Of a stretch of DNA of 64,000 nucleotides, positions 19,625 to 28,800 are shown piece by piece; position 1 is the stretch's first letter, and the number at the start of each line of letters is the position of its first letter. This DNA comes from Bradyrhizobium septentrionale (GTDB lineage Bacteria; Pseudomonadota; Alphaproteobacteria; Rhizobiales; Xanthobacteraceae), in contig NZ_CP088285.1 of assembly GCF_011516645.4 (NCBI RefSeq), positions 7,396,501 through 7,460,500 of the forward strand, given 5' to 3'. The notes under the pieces are model-generated. The model worked only from the letters and a program-made list of their open reading frames with translations. It ran no database searches and was not told the origin of the DNA. Made by a program: the position numbers and the translations under genes.

Positions 19625-20866
19625 ATGCACAAGGCGGTCGCCAACGGCTCTTACGACGTCGCCTTGGTGCGGCAGGACTTCCCGGCGCTCGCCATGCAGA
19701 TCTACGGCAAGCCGCTGGTCTATCTCGACAACGCCGCCTCGGCGCAGAAGCCGAATGCGGTGCTCGACCGCATGACCGAGGCCTACAAGAGCGAATACGC
19801 CAACGTGCATCGCGGCCTGCATTACCTCGCCAATGCCGCGACGGAGGCCTATGAAGGCGCCCGCGACAAGGTCGCTAAGTTCATCAATGCCCGCCGCAGT
19901 GAAGAGATTGTCTTCACCCGCAATGTCACCGAAGCGATCAACCTGGTGGCGTCGTCCTGGGGCGGGGTGAACATCAAGGAGGGCGACGAGATCGTCCTCT
20001 CGATCATGGAGCACCACTCCAACATCGTGCCGTGGCACTTCCTCAGGGAGCGCCATGGTGCCGTCATCAAATGGGCGCCGGTCGACGACGAGGGCAATTT
20101 CCTGATCGAGGAGTTCGAGAAGCTCCTGACGCCGCGCACCAAGATCGTCGCGATCACCCAGATGTCGAACGCGCTCGGCACGCTGGTTCCGGTCAAGGAG
20201 GTGGTGCGGCTCGCCCATGCCCGCGGCATTCCGGTGCTGGTCGACGGCGCGCAGGGCGCGGTGCATCTGCCTGTCGACGTCCAGGACCTCGATTGCGATT
20301 TCTATGCCTTCACCGGCCACAAGGTGTACGGGCCGACCGGCATCGGCGCGCTCTACGCCAAGCACGAGCATCTGGTGGCGATGCGGCCGTTCAACGGCGG
20401 TGGCGAGATGATCCGCGAGGTCGCCAAGGACTGGGTCACCTATGGCGATCCGCCGCACAAGTTCGAGGCCGGGACGCCGCCGATCGTCGAGGCGATCGGG
20501 CTCGGTGCCGCGATCGACTACGTCAATTCGATCGGCAAGGAGCGCATCGCCGCGCATGAGCATGAGCTGCTCACCTATGCGCAGGAGCGGTTGCGCGAGA
20601 TCAATTCGCTGCGCCTGATCGGCACCGCCCGCAACAAGGGCCCGGTGATCTCCTTTGAGATGAAGGGCGCGCATGCCCACGACGTCGCGACCGTAATCGA
20701 CCGTCAGGGCATCGCGGTGCGCGCCGGCACCCATTGCGTGATGCCGCTTTTAGAGCGGTTCAACGTGACGGCCACCTGCCGCGCATCCTTCGGGATGTAT
20801 AATACAAGGGAAGAAGTCGACCATCTGGCGCAGGCGCTGATCAAGGCGCGGGAACTGTTCGCATGA
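19625..20866 (+). CDS. sufS: cysteine desulfurase SufS
   Basis: Group II cysteine desulfurase, 413 residues. It shows YLDNAASAQKP, FTRNVTEAINLV, the PLP Lys in FTGHKVYGPTGIGALY and the catalytic Cys in RAGTHCVMPLLERF. ATG 19625 follows GCGAGGGCGTGAGC; the earlier TTG at 19601 lies inside sufD. Its stop overlaps the start of sufT in ATGA. No SufE partner is encoded in this window, so either sulfur goes directly to SufB or the acceptor is elsewhere. Confidence 0.96.
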   Translation: MHKAVANGSYDVALVRQDFPALAMQIYGKPLVYLDNAASAQKPNAVLDRMTEAYKSEYANVHRGLHYLANAATEAYEGARDKVAKFINARRSEEIVFTRNVTEAINLVASSWGGVNIKEGDEIVLSIMEHHSNIVPWHFLRERHGAVIKWAPVDDEGNFLIEEFEKLLTPRTKIVAITQMSNALGTLVPVKEVVRLAHARGIPVLVDGAQGAVHLPVDVQDLDCDFYAFTGHKVYGPTGIGALYAKHEHLVAMRPFNGGGEMIREVAKDWVTYGDPPHKFEAGTPPIVEAIGLGAAIDYVNSIGKERIAAHEHELLTYAQERLREINSLRLIGTARNKGPVISFEMKGAHAHDVATVIDRQGIAVRAGTHCVMPLLERFNVTATCRASFGMYNTREEVDHLAQALIKARELFA

Positions 20867-21234
20867 CCGATACAGCCGAAGTCAAGACGGCCACCATGGA
20901 AACCACCTCGGCACTGCCCGCGGAGGAGACCGAGCGCATGAGCGGCGAGATCGTCGCCGCGCTGAAGACGGTGTTCGACCCGGAAATCCCGGCCGACATC
21001 TACGAGCTCGGCCTGATCTACAAGGTCGACCTGAAGGATGATCGCTCCGTCGACATCCTGATGACGCTGACCACGCCGAACTGCCCGGCCGCGGGCGAGC
21101 TGCCGCAGATGGTCGAGAACGCGGTGGCCAGCGTTCCCGGCGTCGGCGTCGTCAACGTCAATCTGGTGTGGGATCCGGCCTGGACGCCGGACCGGATGTC
21201 GGACGAGGCGCGCCTCGTCCTCAATATGTGGTGA
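20863..21234 (+). CDS. sufT: SUF maturation protein SufT (MIP18/DUF59 family)
   Basis: A 123-residue MIP18-family protein that helps mature Fe-S proteins. The conserved DPEIPADIYELGLIY, the single Cys in TLTTPNCPAAGELP and the C-terminal VWDPAWTPDRMSDEARL are all present. The N-terminal ~25 residues are an extra Thr/Glu-rich leader. It overlaps sufS by 4 bases. Confidence 0.93.
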   Translation: MTDTAEVKTATMETTSALPAEETERMSGEIVAALKTVFDPEIPADIYELGLIYKVDLKDDRSVDILMTLTTPNCPAAGELPQMVENAVASVPGVGVVNVNLVWDPAWTPDRMSDEARLVLNMW

Positions 21235-21299
21235 TGCGTTAGGGAACTAGACTTAGGCTCAAGAAAAACGGCAATTGATTTGCCGCTGGGACTGACCAC

Positions 21300-21698
21300 A
21301 TGAGTGACATGACGCAAGCTTCACCAACCCCAGCCAAGCCGAAGCGGCCGCGCCCGCAGGTCATGAAATTGACCGATGCCGCGGCGGAGCGGATCACCGA
21401 GCTGACCAAGCGCGCCGATTCCGAGATCGTCGGCCTGCGCGTCGGCATCAAGAACGGCGGCTGCGCCGGACAATCCTATACCGTCGAATACGCCCACGAG
21501 ATCCGTCCGACCGACGAAGTGGTCGAGGACAAGGGCGTGAAGATCCTGGTCGATCCGAAGGCCGTGCTGTTCCTGCTCGGCACCGAGATGGACTACAAGG
21601 CCGACAAGATGCAGGCCCAGTTCGTGTTCAACAACCCGAACCAGGTCTCCGCCTGCGGCTGCGGCGAATCGGTGCAGCTCAAGCCGGCCACCGTCTGA
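21300..21698 (+). CDS. sufA: A-type Fe-S carrier protein SufA/IscA
   Basis: A 132-residue HesB/IscA-family carrier that receives clusters from the scaffold and passes them to targets. The three conserved Cys are in KNGGCAGQSY and CGCGESVQL near the C-terminus. The first ~20 residues (Pro/Lys-rich) are extra. ATG 21300 or the next at 21309 are possible starts; 65 bp after sufT, last gene of the operon. A large palindromic repeat follows. Confidence 0.94.
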   Translation: MSDMTQASPTPAKPKRPRPQVMKLTDAAAERITELTKRADSEIVGLRVGIKNGGCAGQSYTVEYAHEIRPTDEVVEDKGVKILVDPKAVLFLLGTEMDYKADKMQAQFVFNNPNQVSACGCGESVQLKPATV

Positions 21699-21705
21699 TT
21701 CTTTC

Positions 21706-21835
21706 GTGTCCCGGACGCGCTGCGGCGTGTAGCGCCGCATCGCAGAGCCGGGACCCATCCCTCAGTTGCGCAACGGCCGATGGGCCCCGGCTCTGCAGCG
21801 CATCGTTCCACGCTGCGCTGCGTCCGGGGCACGAG
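21706..21835. repeat. dispersed palindromic repeat, family D
   Basis: About 130 bp with nested inverted arms: outer GTGTCCCGGACGCGCTGCG against CGCTGCGTCCGGGGCAC, and inner CAGAGCCGGGACCCATC against GATGGGCCCCGGCTCTG. It fills the gap between sufA and the TfoX-N gene. I recognise the style as an intergenic repeat of bradyrhizobia. It may also end the SUF transcript. Confidence 0.7.
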
Positions 21836-21843
21836 GCAGGCAC

Positions 21844-22293
21844 ATGGACCGTGAATTCCTGAGCGACCTGTTCGCCGATTTCGGCCCGGTCACGCTGCGC
21901 CGGATGTTCTCCGGCTACGGCATCTCCGCTGACGGCACCAATTTCGCGCTCGCGCTGCGTGCCGGGCTCTACTTCAGTGCCGACGAGGAGACCATCCCGC
22001 AATTCGAGGCCGAAGGCTGCGGGCCGTTCCAGTACCAGACGCGGTCGAAGACGGTCACGGTGAATTCGTACTGGCAGCTGCCGGCGCGGTTGTTCGATGA
22101 TTCCGAGGAGCTCGCGGTCTGGGCGCGCTCGGCGCTCGGCGCTGCCCAGCGCGCCGAGCTGCGCAAGCGGCCACGGAAACGACCGGTTGCGCGGACGGCG
22201 AAGGCGCCTGCGAAGAAAGTTTCCGCGAAGAAGACTGCTGCCAAGAAGGCTGCGGTGAAGAAGACCGCGGCGAAGCGACCTTCAAAGAAGTGA
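21844..22293 (+). CDS. TfoX N-terminal-domain protein with Lys/Ala-rich tail
   Basis: A 149-residue protein. Residues 1-100 match the TfoX/Sxy N-terminal domain (LSDLFADFGPVTLRRMFSGYGI, FALALRAGLYFSADEE, FQYQTRSKTVTVNSYWQLP). Residues ~105-149 are a histone-H1-like run of KKTAAKKAA-type repeats ending KRPSKK. The TfoX C-terminal domain is absent. In other bacteria Sxy/TfoX controls competence with CRP; the stand-alone N-domain has no known role here. The tail suggests nucleic-acid binding. ATG 21844 has GAGGCAGG upstream, which is the very edge of a palindromic repeat. Confidence 0.8.
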   Translation: MDREFLSDLFADFGPVTLRRMFSGYGISADGTNFALALRAGLYFSADEETIPQFEAEGCGPFQYQTRSKTVTVNSYWQLPARLFDDSEELAVWARSALGAAQRAELRKRPRKRPVARTAKAPAKKVSAKKTAAKKAAVKKTAAKRPSKK

Positions 22294-22347
22294 GTACAAA
22301 AGAAGAAGAGGTCGTCATCCTGATGTGAAGCTTTGTCCGCATCCACT

Positions 22348-22510
22348 GTTGTCGTCGCCCGGCTCGACCGGGCGACCCAGTACGCCGCGGCCTATCGGCT
22401 CAAGCACGACCGTCTCTGGAATACTGGATCACCCGCATGCGCGGGTGATGACGCTGAGCAAGCTGAGTAAGCCAATTCCGTCATCCTGAGCGCGCGTCTC
22501 GAAGGATGGC
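22348..22510. repeat. dispersed palindromic repeats, family C
   Basis: Two hairpin units lie between convergent genes: one with arms GTCGCCCGG/CCGGGCGAC and ATCACCCGC/GCGGGTGAT (22348-22453) around CAGTACGCCGCGGCCTATCG, then a shorter CATCCT...AGGATG unit (22479-22510). Both resemble common intergenic repeats of bradyrhizobia and could end transcription of the flanking genes. Confidence 0.6.
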
Positions 22511-22517
22511 GGACAGA

Positions 22518-23585
22518 TCACGCCACGCGGGTCTGGGTCTCGGCGCTGTATTCCGGATCGGTCTCGCAGATCACGCGGTTGCGCCCGGCGCGCTTGGCGG
22601 CATAGAGGCAGGCGTCGGCACGCTCGATCAGTGAATCCGTGTCGTCGCCCTGTTTCAGCATGGAGACGCCGACCGAGATCGTGACACGGCCGAGGATCTC
22701 GCCGGTCGACTTCTTCTTCAGTTCCTTGGCCATCACGGCGCGGCGGATGTGGTCGGCGACCGTCAGCGCCTGGCGCAGCGCGGTGTTGGGCAGCACGACA
22801 GCGAATTCCTCGCCGCCATAGCGCGCGGTGATGTCCTGGCCCTTGATGGTCTGCTTCAACGACTGCGCCACCAGCCGCAGCACCTGGTCGCCGGTGAGGT
22901 GGCCGTAGGAGTCGTTGAACGACTTGAAGTGATCGATGTCGAACATCAGGAGCGACAGCGGTTCGCTGCTGGCGAGCGCAGTCTGCACCGCCATGTCGAT
23001 CGAGCGGTCGAAATATTTGCGGTTGCCGAGGCCGGTCAGCGGATCGGTCAGGCTCTCGGCGCGGATCGCCTCGAGGCTGTGCTGCAGGTCGCTGATCTCG
23101 GATTTCGACAGTGCGAGCCGGTTCTCCAGCGCCTGGTTGGTCTCGCGCATCTCGCGGGTAGATTTCGCCAGACTGTCGACGATGGCCTTGATGTGATCGC
23201 GGGTGGTCGCGGTCGCAAGCTTGCTGGTGGCGCCGACCAGGCTCGCATCATATGTGGCCGACACACCAAGCGCATCGGTGATCAGCTTCATGACGGCGTC
23301 GATCTCGCCGATGACGCGCGCGCCGACCTGGTCGATGCGGTCCGACGTCTTGATGTGCGAGAGGTAGGTTTCGTAGATCTGCTCGAGGTCGGATTCGCTG
23401 AGCTTGCCGCTGCGCGCCAGCGTCTCGTTGATGACCTTGTTGAGCGGAGCGTTGTAGCCGGTCGCGTAGACGTACCAGATTTCGTAGTTGCGGGGGACGG
23501 CGGTCTGGCGAAGCGAGCGAATCTGGCCAAGCGCGACTTCGGCAAAGGCCAATGTACGTTCTTGTTCGTCCAGCAGCTTAACCAC
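22518..23585 (-). CDS. diguanylate cyclase (GGDEF domain)
   Basis: Makes cyclic di-GMP from two GTP. The C-terminal GGDEF domain includes DPLTGLGNRKYFDR, MFDIDHFKSFNDSYGH and the active site RYGGEEFAVVLP. The product-inhibition site (RxxD five residues before GGEEF) reads KGQD, so feedback control may be weak. The ~180-residue N-terminal part is helical with no membrane helix; its function is unknown. The GTG start at 23585 has GGGGAC upstream and gives the product MVKLLDEQERTL; a TTG at 23606 in frame is less likely. About 355 residues. Confidence 0.9.
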   Translation of the reverse strand: MVKLLDEQERTLAFAEVALGQIRSLRQTAVPRNYEIWYVYATGYNAPLNKVINETLARSGKLSESDLEQIYETYLSHIKTSDRIDQVGARVIGEIDAVMKLITDALGVSATYDASLVGATSKLATATTRDHIKAIVDSLAKSTREMRETNQALENRLALSKSEISDLQHSLEAIRAESLTDPLTGLGNRKYFDRSIDMAVQTALASSEPLSLLMFDIDHFKSFNDSYGHLTGDQVLRLVAQSLKQTIKGQDITARYGGEEFAVVLPNTALRQALTVADHIRRAVMAKELKKKSTGEILGRVTISVGVSMLKQGDDTDSLIERADACLYAAKRAGRNRVICETDPEYSAETQTRVA

Positions 23586-23899
23586 TGTTACGTCCCCAAT
23601 GCACAATGCCGATTGTGTCCGGCTGCAATAACTAAACTATTGGCGGGAGGGTACGGGACGAGAGTGAAGGCAAGGTAAATAGTGGAACTACGGGGATTTG
23701 GCTGCGACGATCGTCGGACGATCTCGATTCCGCCGAGGATCGCACGCCGCTTTCACACGCTTTTCGCTTGCTCACGATTCCGGTGCGAAAGCTGCGCGTA
23801 TTTGCTTCAAACCCGAAGGAATCACGCGCGCCTCCGCCGTCGACGACAACGGAGATTGCCCGGAATACCGCCGCAGGAGCGGCGGCGGCGGAGCCGACC
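23586..23899. other. 314-bp gap between diguanylate cyclase start and helicase end
   Basis: No convincing gene. A GC-rich hairpin (CCGCCGC/GCGGCGG around 23868-23890) without a U-tract lies downstream of the helicase stop and could be its terminator. The remainder should carry the diguanylate cyclase promoter but I see no clear -35/-10 pair. Confidence 0.4.
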
Positions 23900-25411
23900 T
23901 TAGGCGCGTGCGCGCACGGGTCGCAGCAGGAAGGCGGGCAGGTGCGAATGATCGCCGGGCTCGTGGTCCGCCTCGCGCTGCGGCCGGCGCGGCTCGGCAC
24001 GTCCGATCGACGGCACATGCGACGGGGCCTGCGGGCCAGCGTTGCGGCCGTGGCGCGGTTCGCGCTCCGGCTTCGCTGCACGCTCCTGCCGGGGCTCCCG
24101 GTCCTGCCGGGGCTCGCCTTCTCCGTGACGCGCTTCGCGTTCACTGTGACGCGGCTCGCGCTCACCTTGGCGCGGTTCGCGCTCACGGCGCGGCTTGCGG
24201 CTGCCACGGGCACCATCGCGCGAACCGTCGCGGCTGCGCGAGCGGCGCGGCGCGGCGTCCTCGTCGGAGGCATCGCTGCGAACGGTGTAGTCGCCCTCGG
24301 CGCGCGGGATCGGCTGGCCGATCAGCTTCTCGATCGCGGTCATCGACTTGCTGTCGAGCGAGGTGACGATCGAGATCGCGGTACCGGTGCGTCCGGCGCG
24401 GCCGGTACGGCCAATGCGGTGGACGTAGTCATCGGGGTGGTGCGGCACGTCGAAATTGAAGACGTGGCTGACGGCCGGAATGTCGAGGCCACGGGCGGCG
24501 ACGTCGGAGGCGACGAGCAGCGGAATCTCGCCCTTGCGGAATTGATCGAGGGCCGCTGTGCGCGCGCTCTGATCCATGTCACCGTGCAGGGCGCCGACAC
24601 TGAAGCCGTGCTTCTGCAGCGATTTGTGCAGGACTGCGACTTCGCGTTTGCGATTGCAGAAGATAATCGCGTTGTTGAGATCCTTGGCGTCGCGCAGCAG
24701 GCGGCGGAGGATATCGCGCTTCTCATGCGCTTCGCGGCCGGCCGGGACCTGCAATTGCGTCACCGTGACGGCGGTCGTCGCCGGTTTGGAGACTTCGATC
24801 CGTGCCGGATTATGCAGGAAGGCCTCGGTGATGCGGCTGATCTCCGGAGGCATCGTCGCGGTGAAAAACAGTGTCTGCCGCGTGAAGGGGACGAGCTTGC
24901 AGATGCGTTCGATGTCGGGGATGAAGCCCATGTCGAGCATGCGGTCGGCTTCGTCGATCACCAAGAGCTCGACGCCGGTGAGCAGCAACCCGCCGCGTTC
25001 GGTGTGGTCGAGCAGGCGGCCGGGCGTTGCGATCAGGACGTCGACGCCGCGGGTCAGCTTGGAGTCCTGGTCGCCGAAGGAGACGCCGCCGATCAGCAGC
25101 GCCACGTTCAATTTCTGACCGGCGCCGTATTTGTCGAACTGCTCCTTCACCTGCGCGGCGAGTTCGCGGGTCGGCTCAAGGATCAGGGTGCGCGGCATCC
25201 GTGCCCGGGCGCGGCCCTTCTCGAGGATCGTGAGCATCGGGAGAACGAAGGCCGCGGTCTTGCCGGTGCCGGTCTGGGCAATGCCGAGCACGTCGCGTCG
25301 GGCGAGGACGTGCGGGATTGCCTGTTCCTGGATGGGAGTGGGGGTGGTGTAACCGGTGGCCGCTACTGCGGCGAGGACCTTATCGGACAGGCCTAGATTG
25401 GAAAAAGACAT
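23900..25411 (-). CDS. DEAD-box RNA helicase, RhlE-like, with charged repeat tail
   Basis: ATP-dependent RNA helicase, 503 residues. The Q motif (GYTTPTPIQEQAIP), Walker A (AQTGTGKT), DEAD box (VIDEADRML), TAT motif (FTATMPPE) and motif VI (HRIGRTGRAGR) are all intact in residues 1-375. The C-terminal ~125 residues are a disordered Arg/Glu/Pro tail with repeating EPRxGERE-like units. Such helicases act in ribosome assembly and cold adaptation. AGAGG precedes ATG 25411 and a promoter candidate ~165 bp upstream implies a long leader. Confidence 0.93.
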   Translation of the reverse strand: MSFSNLGLSDKVLAAVAATGYTTPTPIQEQAIPHVLARRDVLGIAQTGTGKTAAFVLPMLTILEKGRARARMPRTLILEPTRELAAQVKEQFDKYGAGQKLNVALLIGGVSFGDQDSKLTRGVDVLIATPGRLLDHTERGGLLLTGVELLVIDEADRMLDMGFIPDIERICKLVPFTRQTLFFTATMPPEISRITEAFLHNPARIEVSKPATTAVTVTQLQVPAGREAHEKRDILRRLLRDAKDLNNAIIFCNRKREVAVLHKSLQKHGFSVGALHGDMDQSARTAALDQFRKGEIPLLVASDVAARGLDIPAVSHVFNFDVPHHPDDYVHRIGRTGRAGRTGTAISIVTSLDSKSMTAIEKLIGQPIPRAEGDYTVRSDASDEDAAPRRSRSRDGSRDGARGSRKPRREREPRQGEREPRHSEREARHGEGEPRQDREPRQERAAKPEREPRHGRNAGPQAPSHVPSIGRAEPRRPQREADHEPGDHSHLPAFLLRPVRARA

Positions 25412-25801
25412 TGAGCCTCTGGTCGAAACCGCCGTTCGGCATCGCAGGTAAAAGGCTGTCGCGTTCGGCCCCGAAACGGCTCGCTTTTCTATAAAGCTCG
25501 GGGGCTCTGACTAACGCTGACGGACGGCAAACCTGACGAATCGCGTTTCGATCCGAGGGCCGCGTTGCCACGCAACATAGGGGCGAACCCGGTAAAGTCA
25601 ATCTTGGAACCGGCCGATGGCCGAAAAAGCTTAATGTTTTCGCAGAAATAAGCGTCGTTTCCGTCATTTTGCGGTCAAATGAATCACTACCCCCGGATCC
25701 GGCGGCCGGGCCTCGGCAGGGGCGTGCGCGCTACTTTTCGGCCTGGATTCGCCTGACGTCAGGCCCCCGGATGCACCGGCCCCGCCACGGGCCGGGACGC
25801 C
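25412..25801. other. 390-bp gap upstream of helicase
   Basis: Between the helicase start and the end of the autotransporter gene on the same strand. It contains the helicase promoter candidate (25574-25601) and a presumed ~155-base leader. Nearer the autotransporter end there are GC-rich inverted segments (GGCCCGGG-type, around 25700-25795) that may end its transcript. No gene seen. Confidence 0.45.
25574..25601 (-). promoter_or_regulatory. promoter candidate for DEAD-box helicase
   Basis: On the minus strand TTGACT (25601-25596) and TATGTT (25579-25574) are separated by 16 bases. Transcription from here would start near 25567 and give a leader of about 155 bases, as is usual for cold-regulated helicase mRNAs. 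Confidence 0.45.
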
Positions 25802-28800
25802 CTACCATGCATAGCGGACCGCGCCCTTGCCGGCGTAGGAGCGGGTCACGTTGGAGAATTCGCCCTCGAAGCTTGCGAGCGCCGACCAGCCGTTTGCCCA
25901 TCTCAGTTCGGCGGAGGCCGTCGTCAGGGCGGAGTCGGAGGCCTGCGCCGCGCCGCTCACCACGAAGCTCGCGCCGGGGAGGGTCTGGAACGTCGCTGCG
26001 ATGCTGCGGTCGGGGTTGAAATCATGCGCCCAGGCGAGGCGGCCGCGCAGCGTCAGAACCGCATTGGAGAGTGCGAAGGATTTGTCGGCGCGCAGGCCGA
26101 GCTCGCTGCGGCTGTCGGTGATGCTCTTCGCGTTGTAGGCCAGCGCAAAGGTGTTGGCGCCGACGATGGCCTGTTCGGCGTAGCCCGGAAGCTGGAACGT
26201 GGTGAACTGGCCGGCGGCGTAGGGCGTCAGGCCGACGCCGCCGATCCATGGCGCAACGAGGCGGTAGCCGCCTTCGGCGCGGCCCGACCAGGCGTTGGCG
26301 TTGAATTCGGCGCGCAGGCGATCGATGCCTCCGACCGTCACGGTGCGGTCGGTGGTGACGTCCTGCCAGCCATAGGCCAGCGCACCGGCGACGTACGCCG
26401 CGCCGATATTGTGCCGGACGAATGCGCCGGCCTGGAACAGGTCGGAGCGGCCGCCGCCGCCGTTGGTGACGCTGAAGTTGGTGCCGCCGCCGGCGAGCGC
26501 GAAGCCGGCGATCGTGTTTGGCGAGAAGCGGTAGTCGGCGCCGATGGCGGTGCCGAACGCCTGGCTTGTGGTGTTGTTCGAGCCGAGCCGTTGTTGCCGT
26601 CGGTGGTCTGCGAGCCGCCATACGCTGCCGCCCACACGCTCCAGCGCGGATCGTAGCTCACGGCGATCGGCGCCTTGCGATAGACTGCGGCATAGGCCTC
26701 GCTGGTCGAACGCCTGGCCGCGTAGGCCATGGAATTGTCGTCAGCGTAGGACGTGGCGCCGGCCGGCACGGCCGCCGCGCCGCGGCCGTCGATGAAGGGA
26801 TCGAGCATCGTGCCCATGAACTGGTTCATGGCGTTGAACGTGGTCTGCTGCGAACCTGCCGCGCTCTCCCCGGAGAGCTGGGTCAGGCCCTTCAGGAGAT
26901 CGTCGCCCGACAGGTTGAAGATCGCGCTGAACGCGTTGGAGAGGTTGGCGCCGCCGAGCAGGCCGTTGTCGATCGCGCCCGCGACGTTCCTGTGGTTGAT
27001 GCCGGCGTTGTTCGGCAGGATCGGGGAGAGCAGGCCGGGATCGAGCGACAGCAGCACGTCGTTGCCGACATTGCTCAGCACCGGATTGCGGGCGAGGTTG
27101 TTGGCGAGCAACAAATTCGCCGAGCCGAACGTGCCGCTCAGCGTTCCTGCATTGACGATCGTGTAGGTGACCTTCCTGGTGATCCGCTCGAGCGGATCGA
27201 CGATGACATTGCCGGCAATGTTGGCGGTGCCGGTGACGATCGCCTTGTCGCTGATCGTGTTGGTGACCTGCACCAGATAGGTCGCGGCCGCCGTCATGGT
27301 CAGGCTTGCCATCGTGATGGTGCCGGGCGAATTGCCGGGCGACAGCGTGCCGCCGATGACGGTGTTTCCGATGGTGCCGTTGCCGCCGAGCGTGCCGGTT
27401 GGGCCGACGGTGACGCTGGCATTCGGCAGCGCGCCGTTGAGGGTGAACACGCTGTCGACGTTGACAGGCCCGGCAAAGTTCGAGCTGCCGGTGAAGCTCC
27501 AGTTTGCGCCGGCGAGCAATGCAAGGCTGGAGAAGCCCGAGAACTGCGCGCCGCTACCGAGCTTCGACAGATCGAAGCTGGTCGCGGTCGTGCCGCCGAA
27601 TTGCAGGATGCTGGTCCCGGTGCCGATGACATTGCCGTTGAATGCTGCGCCGGACTGCATTTGCAGCACGTCGTTGGTGCCGCCGAACTGCACCGCGGTG
27701 CCGCCGGTGCCGGTGATGGTGCCGTTGGCGATCAGCGTCGTGGTGCCGCCTGACGTCGTGATGCCGGTGGCACCGGTGACGGAAGTCCCGGTGGTGATGA
27801 AGATGTTGCCCGGTGTCGAGCGCGATGCGGCGATGCCGACGCCACAGCTCAGCACACTGCCCAGCGAGTCGATCCTGATGTCGCCGAGACCGTCGCGCTG
27901 GGCGAAGATGCCGTAGCTGCCAGCGGCAGTGCCGCTCGCAATGACATTGCCTTCGGCGCGCAGCGCCAGCGTTGCGGCGTTGTCGGCGCCATGGGTAATG
28001 ACGCCACTGATGCCGATCGCCGCCGCACTGGTCGATGTTGCGCTCACGGTGCCCTTGGTGACGAGGTCGATGCCGCCGAGGCCCGCGGTGATGGACGAGA
28101 ACCTGGAAATGCCGCGGCTCAGCGTGATGCCGGTCGCGGCGCCGTCAGAAGCCGCGGTCACGTCGCCATTGGCGCGAACGGTGAGTGTACCGGTGTTGAC
28201 GAAGGTCGGCGGAAGGCTGACGGTTGAGGCAGTAATTCCGGTGGCCGTGCTGCCGGCGCCGATCGCAGTGGCCGTCACGGCGCCATCGGCGGTCAGCCGG
28301 GTCGCGCTCAGATTGTTTTGTGCCACGCTGACGCCAACGACTGTCGACGCGGTGTCGCTGATCGATGTTGCCGTCACGGCGCCGTGCAGATTGAAGTCGA
28401 CCGGGACCACGCCGTAGGCTGCCAAGGACGCTCCGGTCACATTTGCGACTTGGCCGGATGGCGTCATGCCGGCAATCGTGATCGATCCGTTGGCGTTCAA
28501 TGCCGCGGAGCCGTTGCTGGATGTACTTCCCAATCCGGCGGAGAGGCCGACGACGGTGCCACCGGCCGAAGGAGAGGTGGAAGTCCTGGTGTCGAAGGTT
28601 CCGGAGATATCGCCATTGAAGGTCGCGGTGTTGGTGCCGGCGCCGGAAAAAAAGACGGACGCCAGGGCGCCGTAGTAGCCTTGGTCGGGGCCGTTTCCCT
28701 TGGCAATATTGCCGTCCACGACGAGGCTATTGTTGGCGCCGCCGCCGCCGGTGGACACGGAAAGCGTCCCGCCCGTGATGCCGCGCGTCCGCACCGTGTT

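Noticed and set aside
23768..25396. 542-residue plus-strand frame opposite the DEAD-box helicase
   Set aside because: Low-complexity Ala/Arg/Asp protein mirroring helicase codons; the helicase motifs are complete on the minus strand.
26575..26605. programmed ribosomal frameshift in the autotransporter
   Set aside because: No slippery heptamer and no downstream pseudoknot-like structure were seen; a simple lost base is the simpler reading.
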